Shown here one piece after another: positions 12,271-24,192 of a stretch of 64,000 nt of DNA; the stretch's first letter is position 1, and each line of letters opens with the position of its first letter. A program made the position numbers and the translations under genes. The stretch spans positions 248,001 through 312,000 of the forward strand of contig BSBM01000152.1 of assembly GCA_027924585.1 (NCBI GenBank). The letters are read 5' to 3'. Source of the stretch: Larix kaempferi. Its lineage: Eukaryota; Streptophyta; Pinopsida; Pinales; Pinaceae. Under the pieces are notes generated by a model, which did no database searches, had not been told where the DNA came from, and saw only the letters and a list, made by a program, of their open reading frames with translations.

Positions 12271-12790
12271 AGCTAGATTAGGTTCTATAGGGATAGATTA
12301 TTTCTTCGAGGCTAGGTTACATCTCTAGGGCTAGATAATTATTCTAGATTAGGTCTCTAGGGTTGTAGATCCACATTAGGCTTTTCAGGGATACATTTTT
12401 TTTTTGTCTAGTTTCTAGGGTTAGATCAGGGTCTTTAAGCTATATTAGGTTCTATAGGGATAGATTAGGTCTCAGGGTCTAGGTTACGTCTCTGGGGATA
12501 GATAAGTATTCTAGATTAGGTATCAACGGTTGTAGGTCCACATTAGGATTTCCAGGGATACATTTGTTTTTGTCTGGTTTCTAGGGCTAGATCAGGGTCT
12601 TGAAGCTATATTAGGTTCTATAGGGCTAGATTAGGTCTCTGGGGCTAGGTTACATCTCTATGGCTAGATAAGTATTTTAGATTAGGTCTCCAGGTTTGTA
12701 GGTCCACATTAGGCTTTCCAGGGTTACATTTATTTTTGTCTGGTTTCTAGTGCTAGATCAAGGTCTTTAAGCTATATTAGGTTCTATTTC
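12271..12790 (+). repeat. Tandem repeat, three copies of a 166-167-bp unit
   Basis: Units start with agctatattaggttctat at 12,271, 12,438, 12,604 and (partial) 12,770. Each contains ggctaggttacatctct, agattaggtctc, gtaggtccacattagg and ttttgtctggtttctaggg. The repeat begins within a few bases of the end of satellite block 2. It is AT-rich and unrelated to the 358-bp unit by eye. Confidence 0.9.
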
Positions 12791-12923
12791 TTAGAAGCAA
12801 CATGTAGATCTAGCTTCCAACCCCTATAGTGTGATTCTGAGATATTTCAGTTTGTTAGTATTTCCTCTTGTGATCAGGGTGAATGTCAACATTATTGATC
12901 TAGTGGCTTAGGAGCATGTAGGG

Positions 12924-14040
12924 GTGATTGTAGTGCCCAAGATATTTATATCATTTGTTTCTTCCATCCATGAGACTTCCAATTATATAGCGGAGGAGAG
13001 GTGTGATGATGAGAATGACTTCATCCATGCATGTTCTACTTATTCATTAGAGAGGTGTGATTCCTTAATGGAGGACATTGTTGAGTGTGATTCAAGAGTC
13101 ATAGATAATGTGAGTATTCCAAAGTATACAACCATGGATTATCCTGCGAATAGTTTGAGATCGACTATATAAACCATTGAAGAAATAGGTGTTGATTCTT
13201 GTGTACAAATCATCATGGACAATGCACCTGTTTTCAAGGCTGCTGGCATGATTGTGGAAGCTAAATATCCATAGGTATGTTCATTTGGACACCATTTATT
13301 TGAGTTGTTAGTGTTGTAGAGTCATTTATACATGCTTTTATTGCTCTTACAGGTTATTTGGACACCTTGCATTGTCCATTCCTTGAATTTAGAACTGAAA
13401 TCCATTGCTTCAGATGTGACATGGATTGGAAACCTTATTGAGCATGCACGTCATATTCATAACTTTGTACAAAACCACACAAATTCCCTCACCATCTAGA
13501 AAGAGTACACACAACTTTCATTGCTGAATATTGCATATACTCGATTTGCTTCCTCTTTCATCATGTTCATGAGGTCAATTTTCATGGAGAATGAGTGTCC
13601 TAGGTATGGGTCATCGGTACAGAAATTATGGTCCATCATCCAATATATTCTTATCTCAATGTGTGATAAGAACTGCACACCTTTGCATTGCTTGGCTCAC
13701 TCATTGAACCCCAAGTTCTACATTTAGGATTGGCTCACTGGTGGACCGAGGCTCTCACACAGAGTCCCTCCTCACATGGATGGAGATATTGCACATGGGA
13801 GGAAGATATCACATAGACGGCTATTTCAGGATAGAGACTTACTTTATGAGGTGGAGGAGGAATTTCTATATTTTTCCACTTCCACTGGGATATTTGGAGG
13901 CTATGATGATGGTGATCATATGGAGGGGTCATCCTCCACACCAGTAGATGTAGATTGTCAGATGGGAAGAGAGGAGGAGGAGGAGGTGGAGGATGAAGAT
14001 CATGATAGTGATGAGTTTGTTGATTCAGGCATGGAGGAGG
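12924..14040 (+). pseudogene. hAT-family transposase, truncated and interrupted
   Basis: The middle of the fragment reads like the DUF659-hAT region of plant hAT transposases. Near 13,190-13,273 lies VQIIMDNAPVFKAAG, with the usual D-N-A signature. After a likely 77-base intron (donor gtatgt at 13,275, acceptor ctcttacag ending 13,351) comes VIWTPCIVHSLNLELK, then a stretch ending LLNIAYTRFASSFI. After CLAHSLNPKFYI the frame shifts to VPPHMDGDIAHGRK-like and LLYEVEEEF sequence and an acidic tail (EEEEEVEDEDHDSDEF). In-frame stops, a missing N-terminal zinc finger and no hATC dimerisation block show it is dead. If the insertion that follows is removed, the tail would end a few codons later at a TGA. 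The family call is firm; the boundaries are not. Confidence 0.75.
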
Positions 14041-17000
14041 TATAACATCCCGAAAATTCACAAAAAATTAAAATTTTTCTTTGCGACATTTAATGTTATA
14101 CTAGCTATCTGGAAATATATAAAGTGCTAGTTTATTCATTTACATATGTGTTGGAATAAAAGTTATCATGATCATGTATGTATTTTTGTTTTACGATGCA
14201 TAAGAAATATGATTATGTCTACTTTAAGATGATGTTGGATATTTCTTACCTCCGTTGTGCAACCTGGTTACTTATGAGTTGATAATGATGATTATATAAT
14301 TACTTTCTATTGTTTAAACTATGCTAACTGTTTGTTCTTCTCTTTGATGGTGAAGGGGTCCTATGGGTACCCCGAGGCTTACTTAGCATTTCTGCTAAAG
14401 CATTTGAACCTTCTTTTTCGCAGATTACAGGTAAGAGAATATTAATAACTTGAAAGTGAAACTACGAAGATCTTCCATCTTGTCAAATAGCTTTCTAGTT
14501 TTTAAAAGAGAAAATAGAGTAACTTTGAGAAGCTTTTCAGGGTGAGATCTACTTGAATTATTGCTTCAACTGTATAACTAAATTGTATCAACTTCTCTAT
14601 GTTGTTTGTACAGTGATATATCTGTATCATGTTTTTCTTTATGCACTATGAAATAGGATAGTGTTCCTTTGTGAAAAACATAGGCTAAATGCAATTACCA
14701 TACATTCCTACAAAATGAGAACTATGATGCAAACTTCATGCGATTTCCTATAATATATAAGCTATATATTATTTCATGCATTTCCTATATTATAAACTAC
14801 ATGTACTTTCTATATAATTCCTATGGTATGTAAACTACATGTAATTGACATCCATTTTCTAAAGTATGAACTATACGCTATTTCCATGTGATTTTTATAG
14901 TGCAAACTATATGCAAAATCTAAACTATTGAAAGTACCTATTAATAATTTTATTGTTATTTAAACCTCTTCTAAGTTGATAATATAAATATTATCACCAT
15001 ATGACACATGTTACCCATGGTTTATGTTATAGTTTCACTATGTGCCTTTTAGAGTCTTGAATATAATACATAAGGGTTTCGACAATAATCATCGTAAATC
15101 TTATTTCATAGTTGATAACTTTATTTATGAAATATCATACTTTAAGTATAATACGTAACCCTTATAACTATGTTGCAGGTATCCAAGGTGATAGTCGTGA
15201 CTAAGGACTAGGTTAATGTGTAAAATCCTACACTTGGGTGCCACAATGATTTTATAATTAGTAGCTTATACTATAACGTAAAGTCCAAAGATCTCCCAGA
15301 TGATGTCCTGAATGCAAGGTTCGAAGGTAAGTGAGAGCACTGAATGGTAGACAGGATCATTAAAGTGCATTAATGTGATGATAGTTGAATGCATATTGGA
15401 ATCCATCGTGGCTAGCTTCACGTGATAGTTTCTTGGTAAGAACGTAACCTTGACAGCACTAACAGTACTAGGCTTACCTCAACTTCGGTGAAGAACTGGG
15501 CATTCAATTTGCAAGGGCACGGGTGTAGTGTGGCCGACAGACTTGCGTTTCTGTAGGGTTTCGAAGCCGGTTCTGGAGGAACCCTTCCTCAGGCTCAATA
15601 CCACAACCTGTAATGGAGGATGAAATTTCCAGGGTTTTAAGAGCCGAGTCATTTCTATGAAAGTGTTAACTGTATTCACCAGGTGAAGTGCGAGTGTCTC
15701 AGGATTCATAATTGGCTGCAGATGCTACCTTTTTCGACCTTCAATTTTTGAATATCAAGGTAATGTCTTACTAAGAGTTTAGTGTTGATACAGTTGTACA
15801 TACTGTTTAAGCTTTGGAGTGAAATTTAACCACTTTCTGTGTTCATGGCAGGTTCGGTCCTCTACAGGGTTCTATGCTCAAGATTGAGTGGGGAAACTAC
15901 TGCATGCATTCGGTAAGTCTCGGTGGTTTCCCTATGGTTTCTCCTAGCATTGCTAGTTGTGTTTGGTTTGGCTTGAGCTTTCGATTTTTCTGAAGATGTG
16001 GACGCTGTTGTAATGCTTACATGCTATAAGCATGCGTAGGGAGGATTGAATCCTCGAACTACCCTTTTTAATGTGCTCTACAGTGTTACTGTTAGCCAAA
16101 AATGTATCGCTTGTTCGTCAGGGTTTTAACCCTCGATCTTGGTTAAGTGAAAATAGTTTCGGCTTAAGATTTTCTACTGTATAAGAGAATTGCGCCTGAA
16201 AAAAAGCTCTATGTAAATCAATGTTTGTTTTAAATGGTTAAAGGCCAAGAGCCAAAGCTCAATGTTTTGTTTGAGACTTCAAAAGAAAACTAGTATTTAC
16301 TTCATCCAGCATGTGATGATATTTGATAAATGTTTGTGTTAATGATGGCCAAGAGACAAAGGTTAAAGTTCTATTTGAAACCTCGAAACCCTATCCTGTT
16401 TGGTCTAGAAAGTAACTTTGAAAGTTCTGAGAGGTGGAAAGTGAAAACTGAGACCTAGTCTCTTGTATCTATTTGGTTTCATTATAGATAATATTTTCAA
16501 TAGGAATGTAACACTACTGTTTGATGTTGGTGCCGAGATGTTATTTTTTCTTTGGTTAGTCCTTGTACGTTTCATTCAAAATCGTGACTAAAAGCTATGT
16601 TACTGTTAAGTGTGGGTATTGTACCTTTCTTGTGTTCTCAACACGAAAGGTTGATGTTTATGCTGTTAAGTATTTGACAGTCAATGGCTAAGATTTTATC
16701 ACGAAGCTTAAGGTTATTTGGTTCTCTTTTAAGGGCTTCGAATCCTCATCTGTTGAGTCTGCAAACTTTTTCTATGAACTCTGTCTTGGATAGATTATTT
16801 GATTTGTTAAATGTTGAAAAGAATACTAATGTTGAAGTAAGAAGCTAGGGTTGGAAATTTAGGGTTTTTAATCTACAATAGATGTGTTTTTAAATTATAA
16901 CTGCAGTTGGATAGTTAAATCAAAATAAAGGATATGAATACTGATGAAAGAATTACAAATGAAATTTCAATACTATACTTGTTTTGAAAAAGGATAATAA

Positions 17001-18227
17001 GAGAATACATAGTACATGTCTTATGTAAGGAAGTAAATGATCTAAATGAGAATCCTAGGTTTTGTACAAAGATGCAGTGTTTACTTCTATTGCTATGAAA
17101 AAGGAAATATTATAATACCTATAATATGAAATGCTGTTATGTTTTCTGAGATTAAATTAGCAGAATATAAATGATAAGGAATATTAAGAAAATCACAACA
17201 GTATTAGTCGATTCATTCATTTGACATTCTGTCTATCATTCATCTATCTTAATTCTACTTCTCTATATTGGAGTACGATAGAGAAAATAGTATGGGAAAA
17301 AATACAGAGAGGCATTTATTCAATCAATTCATAATTATATTCAACAGTTTACAAGATCCTAATAACTCAGAAAATCACACTTTTACTTCTGCATAATGTA
17401 AACTAAGAGTTTAAACTAATGAGATACTAAATCAGTAATTATAGAAATAATTTAACTACTTAGGATTGAAATAACAAGTAGAACCTGTAACTGTAGATAG
17501 GGTGGACAAACACCTAAGGAGGCTTGTTCCTCCCAACTTTCTCCAGAAGAAGCAGCCAATCTACTTGCCTCCTTTGGACCCCCGAGCCTGTTTACTGAAC
17601 CACCAGGTAGATTAACTCTATGTAGAAGAAAGGCAGTCAACTTTGTATAACCAACAATCAATAGAGACTTGCCAAAAACCTCAATCTCTGCAATTAGCAG
17701 TAGAAACTCTGCACTTAGTAGTAAACAAGGAAGACTTACACCATGATAAAAAAACATAGCATATCCCCTCATTGAATCTCTTGGTTGCAAGCAGCAGAAC
17801 CCCAAGGTAAATTTCCTTGTCAGGAAAGTGATGAACCTCAGTCCGGAATTCGATGGCTCTTAAAAAGATTGCCTAGGTCTTTAGTGGTTAGTTTTCAATA
17901 AATGAGCCTCAAGCTCCAGTCCCATCTTTCAGGGCACTATGACCACAATTCAAGGGAGTTGTCCCATACCAACAGCTAGTTACTTGCCTCATGAAGCTTC
18001 CATTTGTCCATTGCCTTCTACCCCAGATTCCATTCCACCTAGTGGGTTAGTAAACACTCTTTCAACAGTCTCCTTAGGTGTTTGTCTCCTATTTAATTTA
18101 TTTAATAATAAAATATTGTGCAAATTACAATCATCATTGGACACCTGTCCAATATAAAACTTTACAATAAAAGTTAAGATAATGTTTCCAACATAAAATG
18201 TTTTTCAGCAAAAAGGGGTATGTTACA
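14041..18227 (+). mobile_element. Solo-LTR-like insertion, 4.19 kb, inside the hAT pseudogene
   Basis: The left end TATAACATCCC and right end GGGGTATGTTACA match, with one change, the TGTAACAYCC...GGGTGTTACA termini usual for Tekay/Del-type chromovirus LTRs. The flanking five bases are ggagg on the left and agagg on the right, one mismatch from a perfect target duplication. Joining the flanks gives gag gac tat tga in the hAT tail frame, consistent with an empty site. Inside there is no retroviral coding sequence and no second copy of the left terminus, so a single very long LTR is the simplest reading. A non-autonomous element with degraded ends is the alternative. Splice-like motifs (ttttcgcag near 14,425; catggcag near 15,850; cggtaagt near 15,911) occur but form no convincing gene. 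Confidence 0.65.
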
Positions 18228-18742
18228 AGAGGACTATTGACATATGAGATTCTTCCATCTTGATTTACCCTTTCTTGTATTTTCTATTAGTCTATTTGGA
18301 ATTTCCCAATGCCTAGTGGCATTTTGACATCTATGTAATACATTTTAATTTTGATGACTTAATGAGAAATATGGTTCCGAAATCTTGAGCTATTGCCCAA
18401 TTCCTATCAAATTTCAATGCATCTATGTGTCTCATTGTGATTTGTGAATGACAAATGTGTACTCATTAATGCGTATTGATTCTAATTTCTATTCAATATT
18501 TGTAAATGTTCAAATATGAGATGAGTTTTCAATCTTGTTTATGCGTGTGAAGTTTTCCTAAATGGATGGAAACTTGAATTGGAGTGATTGGTGTAAAACA
18601 TATCATGGTATAAAACATCAATGTATTGTAATAGTAACTTAAACATAACTCAGACATCAAATAAACGATATCAAATAAACTATCTAACATGAATAACATT
18701 AGAAATGCATGAATAAACAATCACATGACTATACTATGTACC
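18228..18742. other. AT-rich sequence, probably 3' flank of the hAT copy
   Basis: If the 4.2-kb insertion is removed, this stretch directly follows the hAT tail and would be its 3' untranslated region. No coding sequence is supported. Confidence 0.4.
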
Positions 18743-21700
18743 TCAATCAATTGGGCCTTCTAGATCCTCTTTGTTTTTTATTGTCTCAAACAACTTCTCA
18801 TGATTTGCATGAGGTAGTAAGTAGCGTACCTTGTTTGATGACTTCGTTGACATTGTTTGTAGTTGGATGTTTGTACCAATGATCAAGTGCGTAAAGTGAT
18901 ACACCCGTGAACTTGGTCTATAATCCATGTATGTCTAGCCATTGCTCTTTGGTCCCTTTCCATCTACTATAAGATATTCTCCCTGAACAACCATCGATCA
19001 AGTCAAAAAGGTAATTCCTTCACTATCGGTTGATGATGCAATGAGGTTTTGCTTCCCATGGATGCATCATTCCAACCAATAATTCATGCCAATTGCACTG
19101 TCTGTCGAGGTGAAAACTGCGTAGATGTGTGCTGCAAAAATGCATTTTACAGTCATATTCCAACAAGTAGTGGTTTGATCACTTGGATAATTAAAAAAAC
19201 AAGGAGGCAACCAGGATATGAATGCAGAAATGTTTACCTGGATGTACAAGATCATATATGTTATCATATTCATTCGAAATAGAAGATTGGCCTTCCTTTA
19301 ATTGGATTGTTTCAATAACTGCACATGGGTCCCTTGTAAGTGATACATGATCCCATTCATCAACCCAATGCATTGATTCACACTCATCCCACTCACAACT
19401 GCTGCAATGCCCACAAATTCAAGCAAGTTTCTGCATCCATATTTCAATTAAGGGGTTGTTTGAGCTTAAAACCGAATGAAATCCACAAGTGCCTTGTACA
19501 GTACTACAACTATAAGAATGCGATCGATATATATCAACCACATGCCATAAATTTATGACATCTCCTCTACCTATTGGTCTGTGCTGCTCCATGGTTCGAT
19601 TTGGCATTTTTGCAGAGGACCATTGAAATATGGATTTTGCATCCCGAATATGAGGGTTTTTCATGCACCTCATCTCCTACCTTCATAGGGAAGTTTTGAC
19701 ACATGCTCCAGCCCCATCATGCTCTCCCTTTCCATGCCTAGTCTCAAAATAGTTCCATATATGCAACACATCATAAGTCTTGTGCAAAATAATCAACCAC
19801 TGGAATACACGTGCATTTTTTAACTGGCCTGCACAACCATATGAACATATCCAATGCTGATCCATCTGTATACCTCTCTCCTTCAGCTGATCATATAAAA
19901 TTTTGAAGCAAAGCTGCACATAATGCAGGTTGTGGCACCTGTCGTTAATGATGTAGAAGTTGGTCTCTTTCAATATTATCCTTATGTCATTGTTGCTCTT
20001 GATATGGACCATTATGCTAACTTGGTCTAAATGGTAGTATTGACTTTGAATCTCATTATGTGGCTGCAAGGTGTATTTTTCAGCAAAGTCCACAACCAAA
20101 AATATTGTGCCATTGGGAAAGATGTCCCTGCACTGTCTATACTGTTCATCTCGCCATCATGCTACATGGACATGTTGTACATATTGCTTGGTATTTTGGT
20201 AGAATTCCTTCATGAAATCACAAATTTGTACCTGGTGCCACAAAAACAAGGGCATTAATACAATGTGACATTTGCAATCTGAATATATATATGTATAAAT
20301 TCAACATGTATAGTATGAAAGTATGCAAAGTTAGATTACCTGTGACCTCACCAATGCAATTTTTTTGCTTTTCTTCGCACTATCTACTTGATATGTTATG
20401 TACTTGAAGTTCTACATTTCTACTAACATCCTCCCAAATTCGTGCTCCTCGATTTCATGGATGCAGCAGCTCAATAATGCAAATCCATTGCACCTGGAAC
20501 ATGTCCCATATAAACATGATATTTTATAATATTTTTGTCCTTCAGGTCTTGGACGTGACATTATGCGAAGTATAAATTCTCTGGATGCGTTCGGTGGTTG
20601 TAACAATGGGCAGTCCTGCATAATGTTAGTATGTAAATGAAAAAATATATGTCTATATATCTCATAATAGTATTCAAATTCTACATGGTATCTACAGCAA
20701 CATGTGTTGCGATCAATGCAAATTTTAGCATACCAGGGTTTGCATTTTTCAAAGGACCTTTAGCCCAAGTTCAATTGTGTGTGCTCATTCTTGAACCTCT
20801 CATAGAGTTCTGTTTGTGTCGTGTCAAGGAAGTGCTTGAAATTGGGTTCACATCCCTTAAAACCTTTTTCTCAACTTTAACACATCTCTTTGATTCGATG
20901 ACGGTCTAGTGTTATCATGCCAAAACTTTTGTACTAGTTCTTTAACAACATCAATAAGCTTCATGTCTGAACGAGGTAACCTACCAACAAAGGCCCAACA
21001 ATATTTTTGGCCTGGGGTATCAAGTTTTTCTCTAATAGAAGAATACTTTTGAAGAGTCTTTCTATCTACTTTAAATATTTTACATGTGTGTGATAACAGG
21101 CGACATTTCCTTGTGGATTTTTCTAAAATCGATTCCGACAGTACATTAAGGGCCGCATTAAAATATTTTGTACGGGAAGTTTTTCTAATCAAATTAAATG
21201 CAGAGTTTAGATTTATAACAACATGATTGTTGGCCTCTAAACTTCTAAGTACATTTATACCTAAAATTCTCCTAACATGAGCTAGACAATGTGATTTTAA
21301 CAAAGCCAAAAACAATTGATAATTTGCTGCATCGGTTTTGGATTTAAAAAATTCATTGATTATCCTTGTACATTGGAAATCAATAGCGCATTTGGGAAAC
21401 TTACCTTCAAGTCCTAAAAATGAAATTTCATCCAAATGAATATATCTGGGAGTTCTTCGTCGTCTTCTTGATAGTCGAGGAAAGGGACTCGGAAAGGAAG
21501 TACGAGTCTCGTCACCAGTTTGTTGTGGCCCTTCATTCACAATTTGGTCCTACAAGGGAGTGTGTTCAACATGTGTGTGCTCTTCTTGGGGAGGTTTCCA
21601 ATTAATAACTTGTTCAACATCCATCCCTTCATACTCGGCATCAACCAATATTTGATTGAATTCAACCACTTTGTCATTGCTTGTTGATGGATCTAAGGCA

Positions 21701-21832
21701 CTAACATTTTGATGTCTACGGTTTTCCATGTACAACTTGGACCTTTCTCTTATCTCATGGGCCTCTTCAGTGGGCGGCTCCTTCCTTCTAGAATTTATTT
21801 TATTATTTTGTCTATTTCCCATCTTCAATACA
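18743..21832 (-). pseudogene. Transposase-like protein with HGKGxxDG motif, degenerate
   Basis: Read on the minus strand from an ATG at 21,832, a chain of frames describes one large protein. It has a basic N-terminus rich in Arg/Lys/Glu, then a ~220-residue segment (21,540-20,857). A Cys cluster (CLYGTCSRCNGF, near 20,500) follows. The core (20,099-19,683) carries LDQVSIMVHI, NDRCHNLHYVQLCF, MDQHWICSYGCAGQLK and HGKGEHDGAGACVK. The C-terminal part (19,673-18,743) includes a HSVLSSN segment. I know this layout, with SDG.a.QfK followed by HGKG..DG.G..vK, from uncharacterised transposase-like families in plants and invertebrates. The acidic residue of SDG is Tyr here, and stops and frameshifts separate the blocks. 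That it is a DDE-type enzyme is inference. Confidence 0.5.
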
Positions 21833-22492
21833 TTTTTTAACAAAACAAAAATACCACCCCTGGAAGAATAAATAACAAATAAGATATTATTTTTCAATTA
21901 TGAAATGAGGAAACTCGATGTGCATGATTATTAAAACTCGATGTAGAAATTCATTATGTACAACATCTAGTGAGAATGTTTTCATATAATCTTAAAAGCT
22001 ATTGAGAATGCCCCAGATATAACAACGTCATCACCTCTAGGAACTCAATTTGAGATGTTTTCTTTTCATCCTGAAACAATGTACAATGAGCCTTTTTTTG
22101 GTAGCTTCGCACTTGGCACATGGTTTTTTGACAATAGTTTGTGTTAGTAGATGGTATTGGATGGTGGTATGGGATGTTAGTAGGAGCACATTTCCTACAA
22201 AAGGAGAATCTCCTACTCACTTCATTTTCATGTTTTGGATGAGGGAAAATAGCCCAAAAAGATTAAGAGTTTGATTCTTTAGGTGTTTGTGTGAGTTGTT
22301 GTAGTGAAATCATGAGGAATTCAACAAATGTTTGTGTATTGGATGGAGTTATGTGATTATGAAAGGTTATTGGTGGTGATGCAAGTAAGTTTTTTTTGTT
22401 ATCTTTATGAAAGGTTGAAAGCATTGAACTTATAACCAAATGATTGAATCCGTCAATAATATTGTCTATAATTGATGCTTATGATTGATTAT
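21833..22492. other. AT-rich intergenic sequence
   Basis: No gene or repeat boundary could be supported between the transposase-like pseudogene and the copia LTR. Confidence 0.5.
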
Positions 22493-23099
22493 TGTTGATG
22501 TATTTGTAACTTCAGAATGTATTCACTTGTATATTTTATATTGTATTTGTATTTTATTGTTGTACCTCCGACGGAGATGTTTATTCCTCCGGTTGGAGAA
22601 GTCATTATTGTACTTGGGTCATGTAAAGTCATTGAGGTCCATCCTCCCATGTATGATGGGGCATTAGACCTGGAGTTGTGTCTTTCATGGGTTATTAGAC
22701 TCCCCTAGTGGGGTCTGCCCAGTGACAAGTGGTAATGCGTTATTAGACTCTTCTAAGGGAGGTCGGCGCAGTTAGAGTAAAAGGCAAGTAAAGGTAAAGT
22801 ATAAATAGAGAGGAGCACCTCTCTATTTATCCATTCAGACACACACTCACTTCGCATTAGTGAGAGAGAGAGAAGTTCACACAAGTGGAGGATGAGGAAG
22901 CTGTTGGAGATCATCTCTTTGTTTTGGGGTTTTGTATTATTGCTCATTCTATCTCTAAGGAAGTTGTGGGGTTTTCTCCTTTAAGGTTTCCCCTGTGAAA
23001 TGCTTTGTGTCTCTTGTCTCTTTTGTTTGATATGTTGTACATGTTGTTCTCTCAGTTAAGATCCTAGATCATATTGAATTAAATGATGAAAAACTAATA
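22493..23099 (+). repeat. 5' LTR of a Ty1/copia element
   Basis: The proposed LTR starts TGTTGATGTATTTG and ends just before the primer-binding site with ctaata. The inverted copy at 53,507 reads TAACA at this end, so the original end was probably CA and the LTR about 607 bp. A TATA box (TATAAATAG, 22,800-22,808) and a run of pyrimidine-rich sequence follow. The left boundary rests only on the TG start and on expected LTR length, because no second complete copy lies in the window. Confidence 0.7.
22800..22830 (+). promoter_or_regulatory. LTR TATA box within a perfect 13-bp hairpin
   Basis: The bases 22,801-22,813 (ataaatagagagg) and 22,818-22,830 (cctctctatttat) are exact reverse complements with a 4-base loop. 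The left arm contains the TATA box, so DNA around the likely transcription start is a perfect palindrome. Whether it has a function is unknown. Confidence 0.75.
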
Positions 23100-23111
23100 T
23101 GGTATCAAAGC
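23100..23111 (+). other. Primer-binding site, initiator tRNA-Met type
   Basis: The bases tggtatcaaagc directly follow the LTR and match, with one change, the tggtatcagagc site complementary to the 3' end of plant initiator tRNA-Met. This site primes minus-strand DNA synthesis in most plant copia elements. Confidence 0.85.
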
Positions 23112-24192
23112 TAGCTTGAAGGAAGGCATTGTATGGCATTTACGACACTTGTTGCACTTGCGACAAATTGGAAGCTATGGCTTGGTATAGTAAAAACTAA
23201 TCATCTTGGAAATTTCGCTATAAATCCGTTTTGGTGAAGTTTCAAGATCGGAAATTTTTACAGGACGAATATCAAAGATGGATGTACCTTGTGTAAAAGT
23301 TTTAGCCTCATATTCCTTGTACTTTGTGAGATATGATTCGTACAAGTGAGGGTTTCTGCCTCTTCCAGAATGCACCCCTAAATAGGTGACCTAGGAAAAA
23401 ACGTCATATCTCGTTCTAGGAAGCTCCAAATGGAAGTCCGTAAAAAGTGACAGTTAGGGCACGAAATATAGTTTCACAGGTCGGAGTTTCAGAGTCCGAA
23501 GTTGAAACAGTGATACGTGGCACTCCGTACAAGTTCACTATGTTGTTTCATCCCATAAACAGGTCATGTTGCGACACTTAGCATATCTCTCTCATGAGGA
23601 ATCCATTGAAGCTTAGATCTGTGGGGTTGGAAAGATGACAGGTCAGTATACCACGAGACGAAGTTTCAAACCCTGAGGATCCGAAATTTAAGAGACACAC
23701 CAGAAACAATATGGCATATCTTTCTGTCAAAATAGAATTGGATTCTGAGCATTTTCATTTTTGGCTTGTCACTACTGCGGGAAATTAGGGCTTTTGACAT
23801 AAGAGGAATTTTGGAGTTCTCTCAGCATAGGATTGATCTCCTCAACAAAATAGAAATTTAGAGACCAAGATCAAACTTTTTGGTTGGGAAGAACCTCGAG
23901 ATCTATCAAACCTAGTTTGGGTTTTGGACCAAAAAACCAGAATTTGACAGAAGTTGCAGATCCAAAATTCGGAAGTCACTTTTGAGGGGTCAATTTTTGG
24001 ATTTTTCAAAATCTGATCACACCAGCTTGCTCACCTCAGTCAATTGCATCTCCCTGTCTAGACATAAGTTTGAAATTCCAAGTTTGGATTTTTAGGGTTT
24101 CTCTGTCAAACCCTAGCCAACTCCAGATCCAGTTTCAACAAATCAAGTGGTAAGACGTAAATCTTTTATTTCCATTTGAGTTTCTCATTAAG
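23112..24192 (+). other. Untranslated leader of the copia element
   Basis: About 1.08 kb between primer-binding site and gag start carries no long frame. Its second half contains several tcaaaccctag-like and agaattt-like repeats. It would be the 5' leader of the genomic RNA. Confidence 0.6.

Noticed and set aside
4917-12790. CRISPR-like array
   Set aside because: Repeat units are 166-358 bases, contiguous and without unique spacers; this is eukaryotic tandem-repeat DNA.
17452-17805. 117-codon minus-strand ORF inside the 4.2-kb LTR-like insertion
   Set aside because: No recognisable domain, no conserved context, and isolated in otherwise non-coding sequence.
23099-23115. A tRNA gene at the tggtatcaaagc sequence
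   Set aside because: Only the 12 bases complementary to a tRNA 3' end are present; it is a primer-binding site and no cloverleaf can be formed. No tRNA or rRNA gene was found anywhere in the window.
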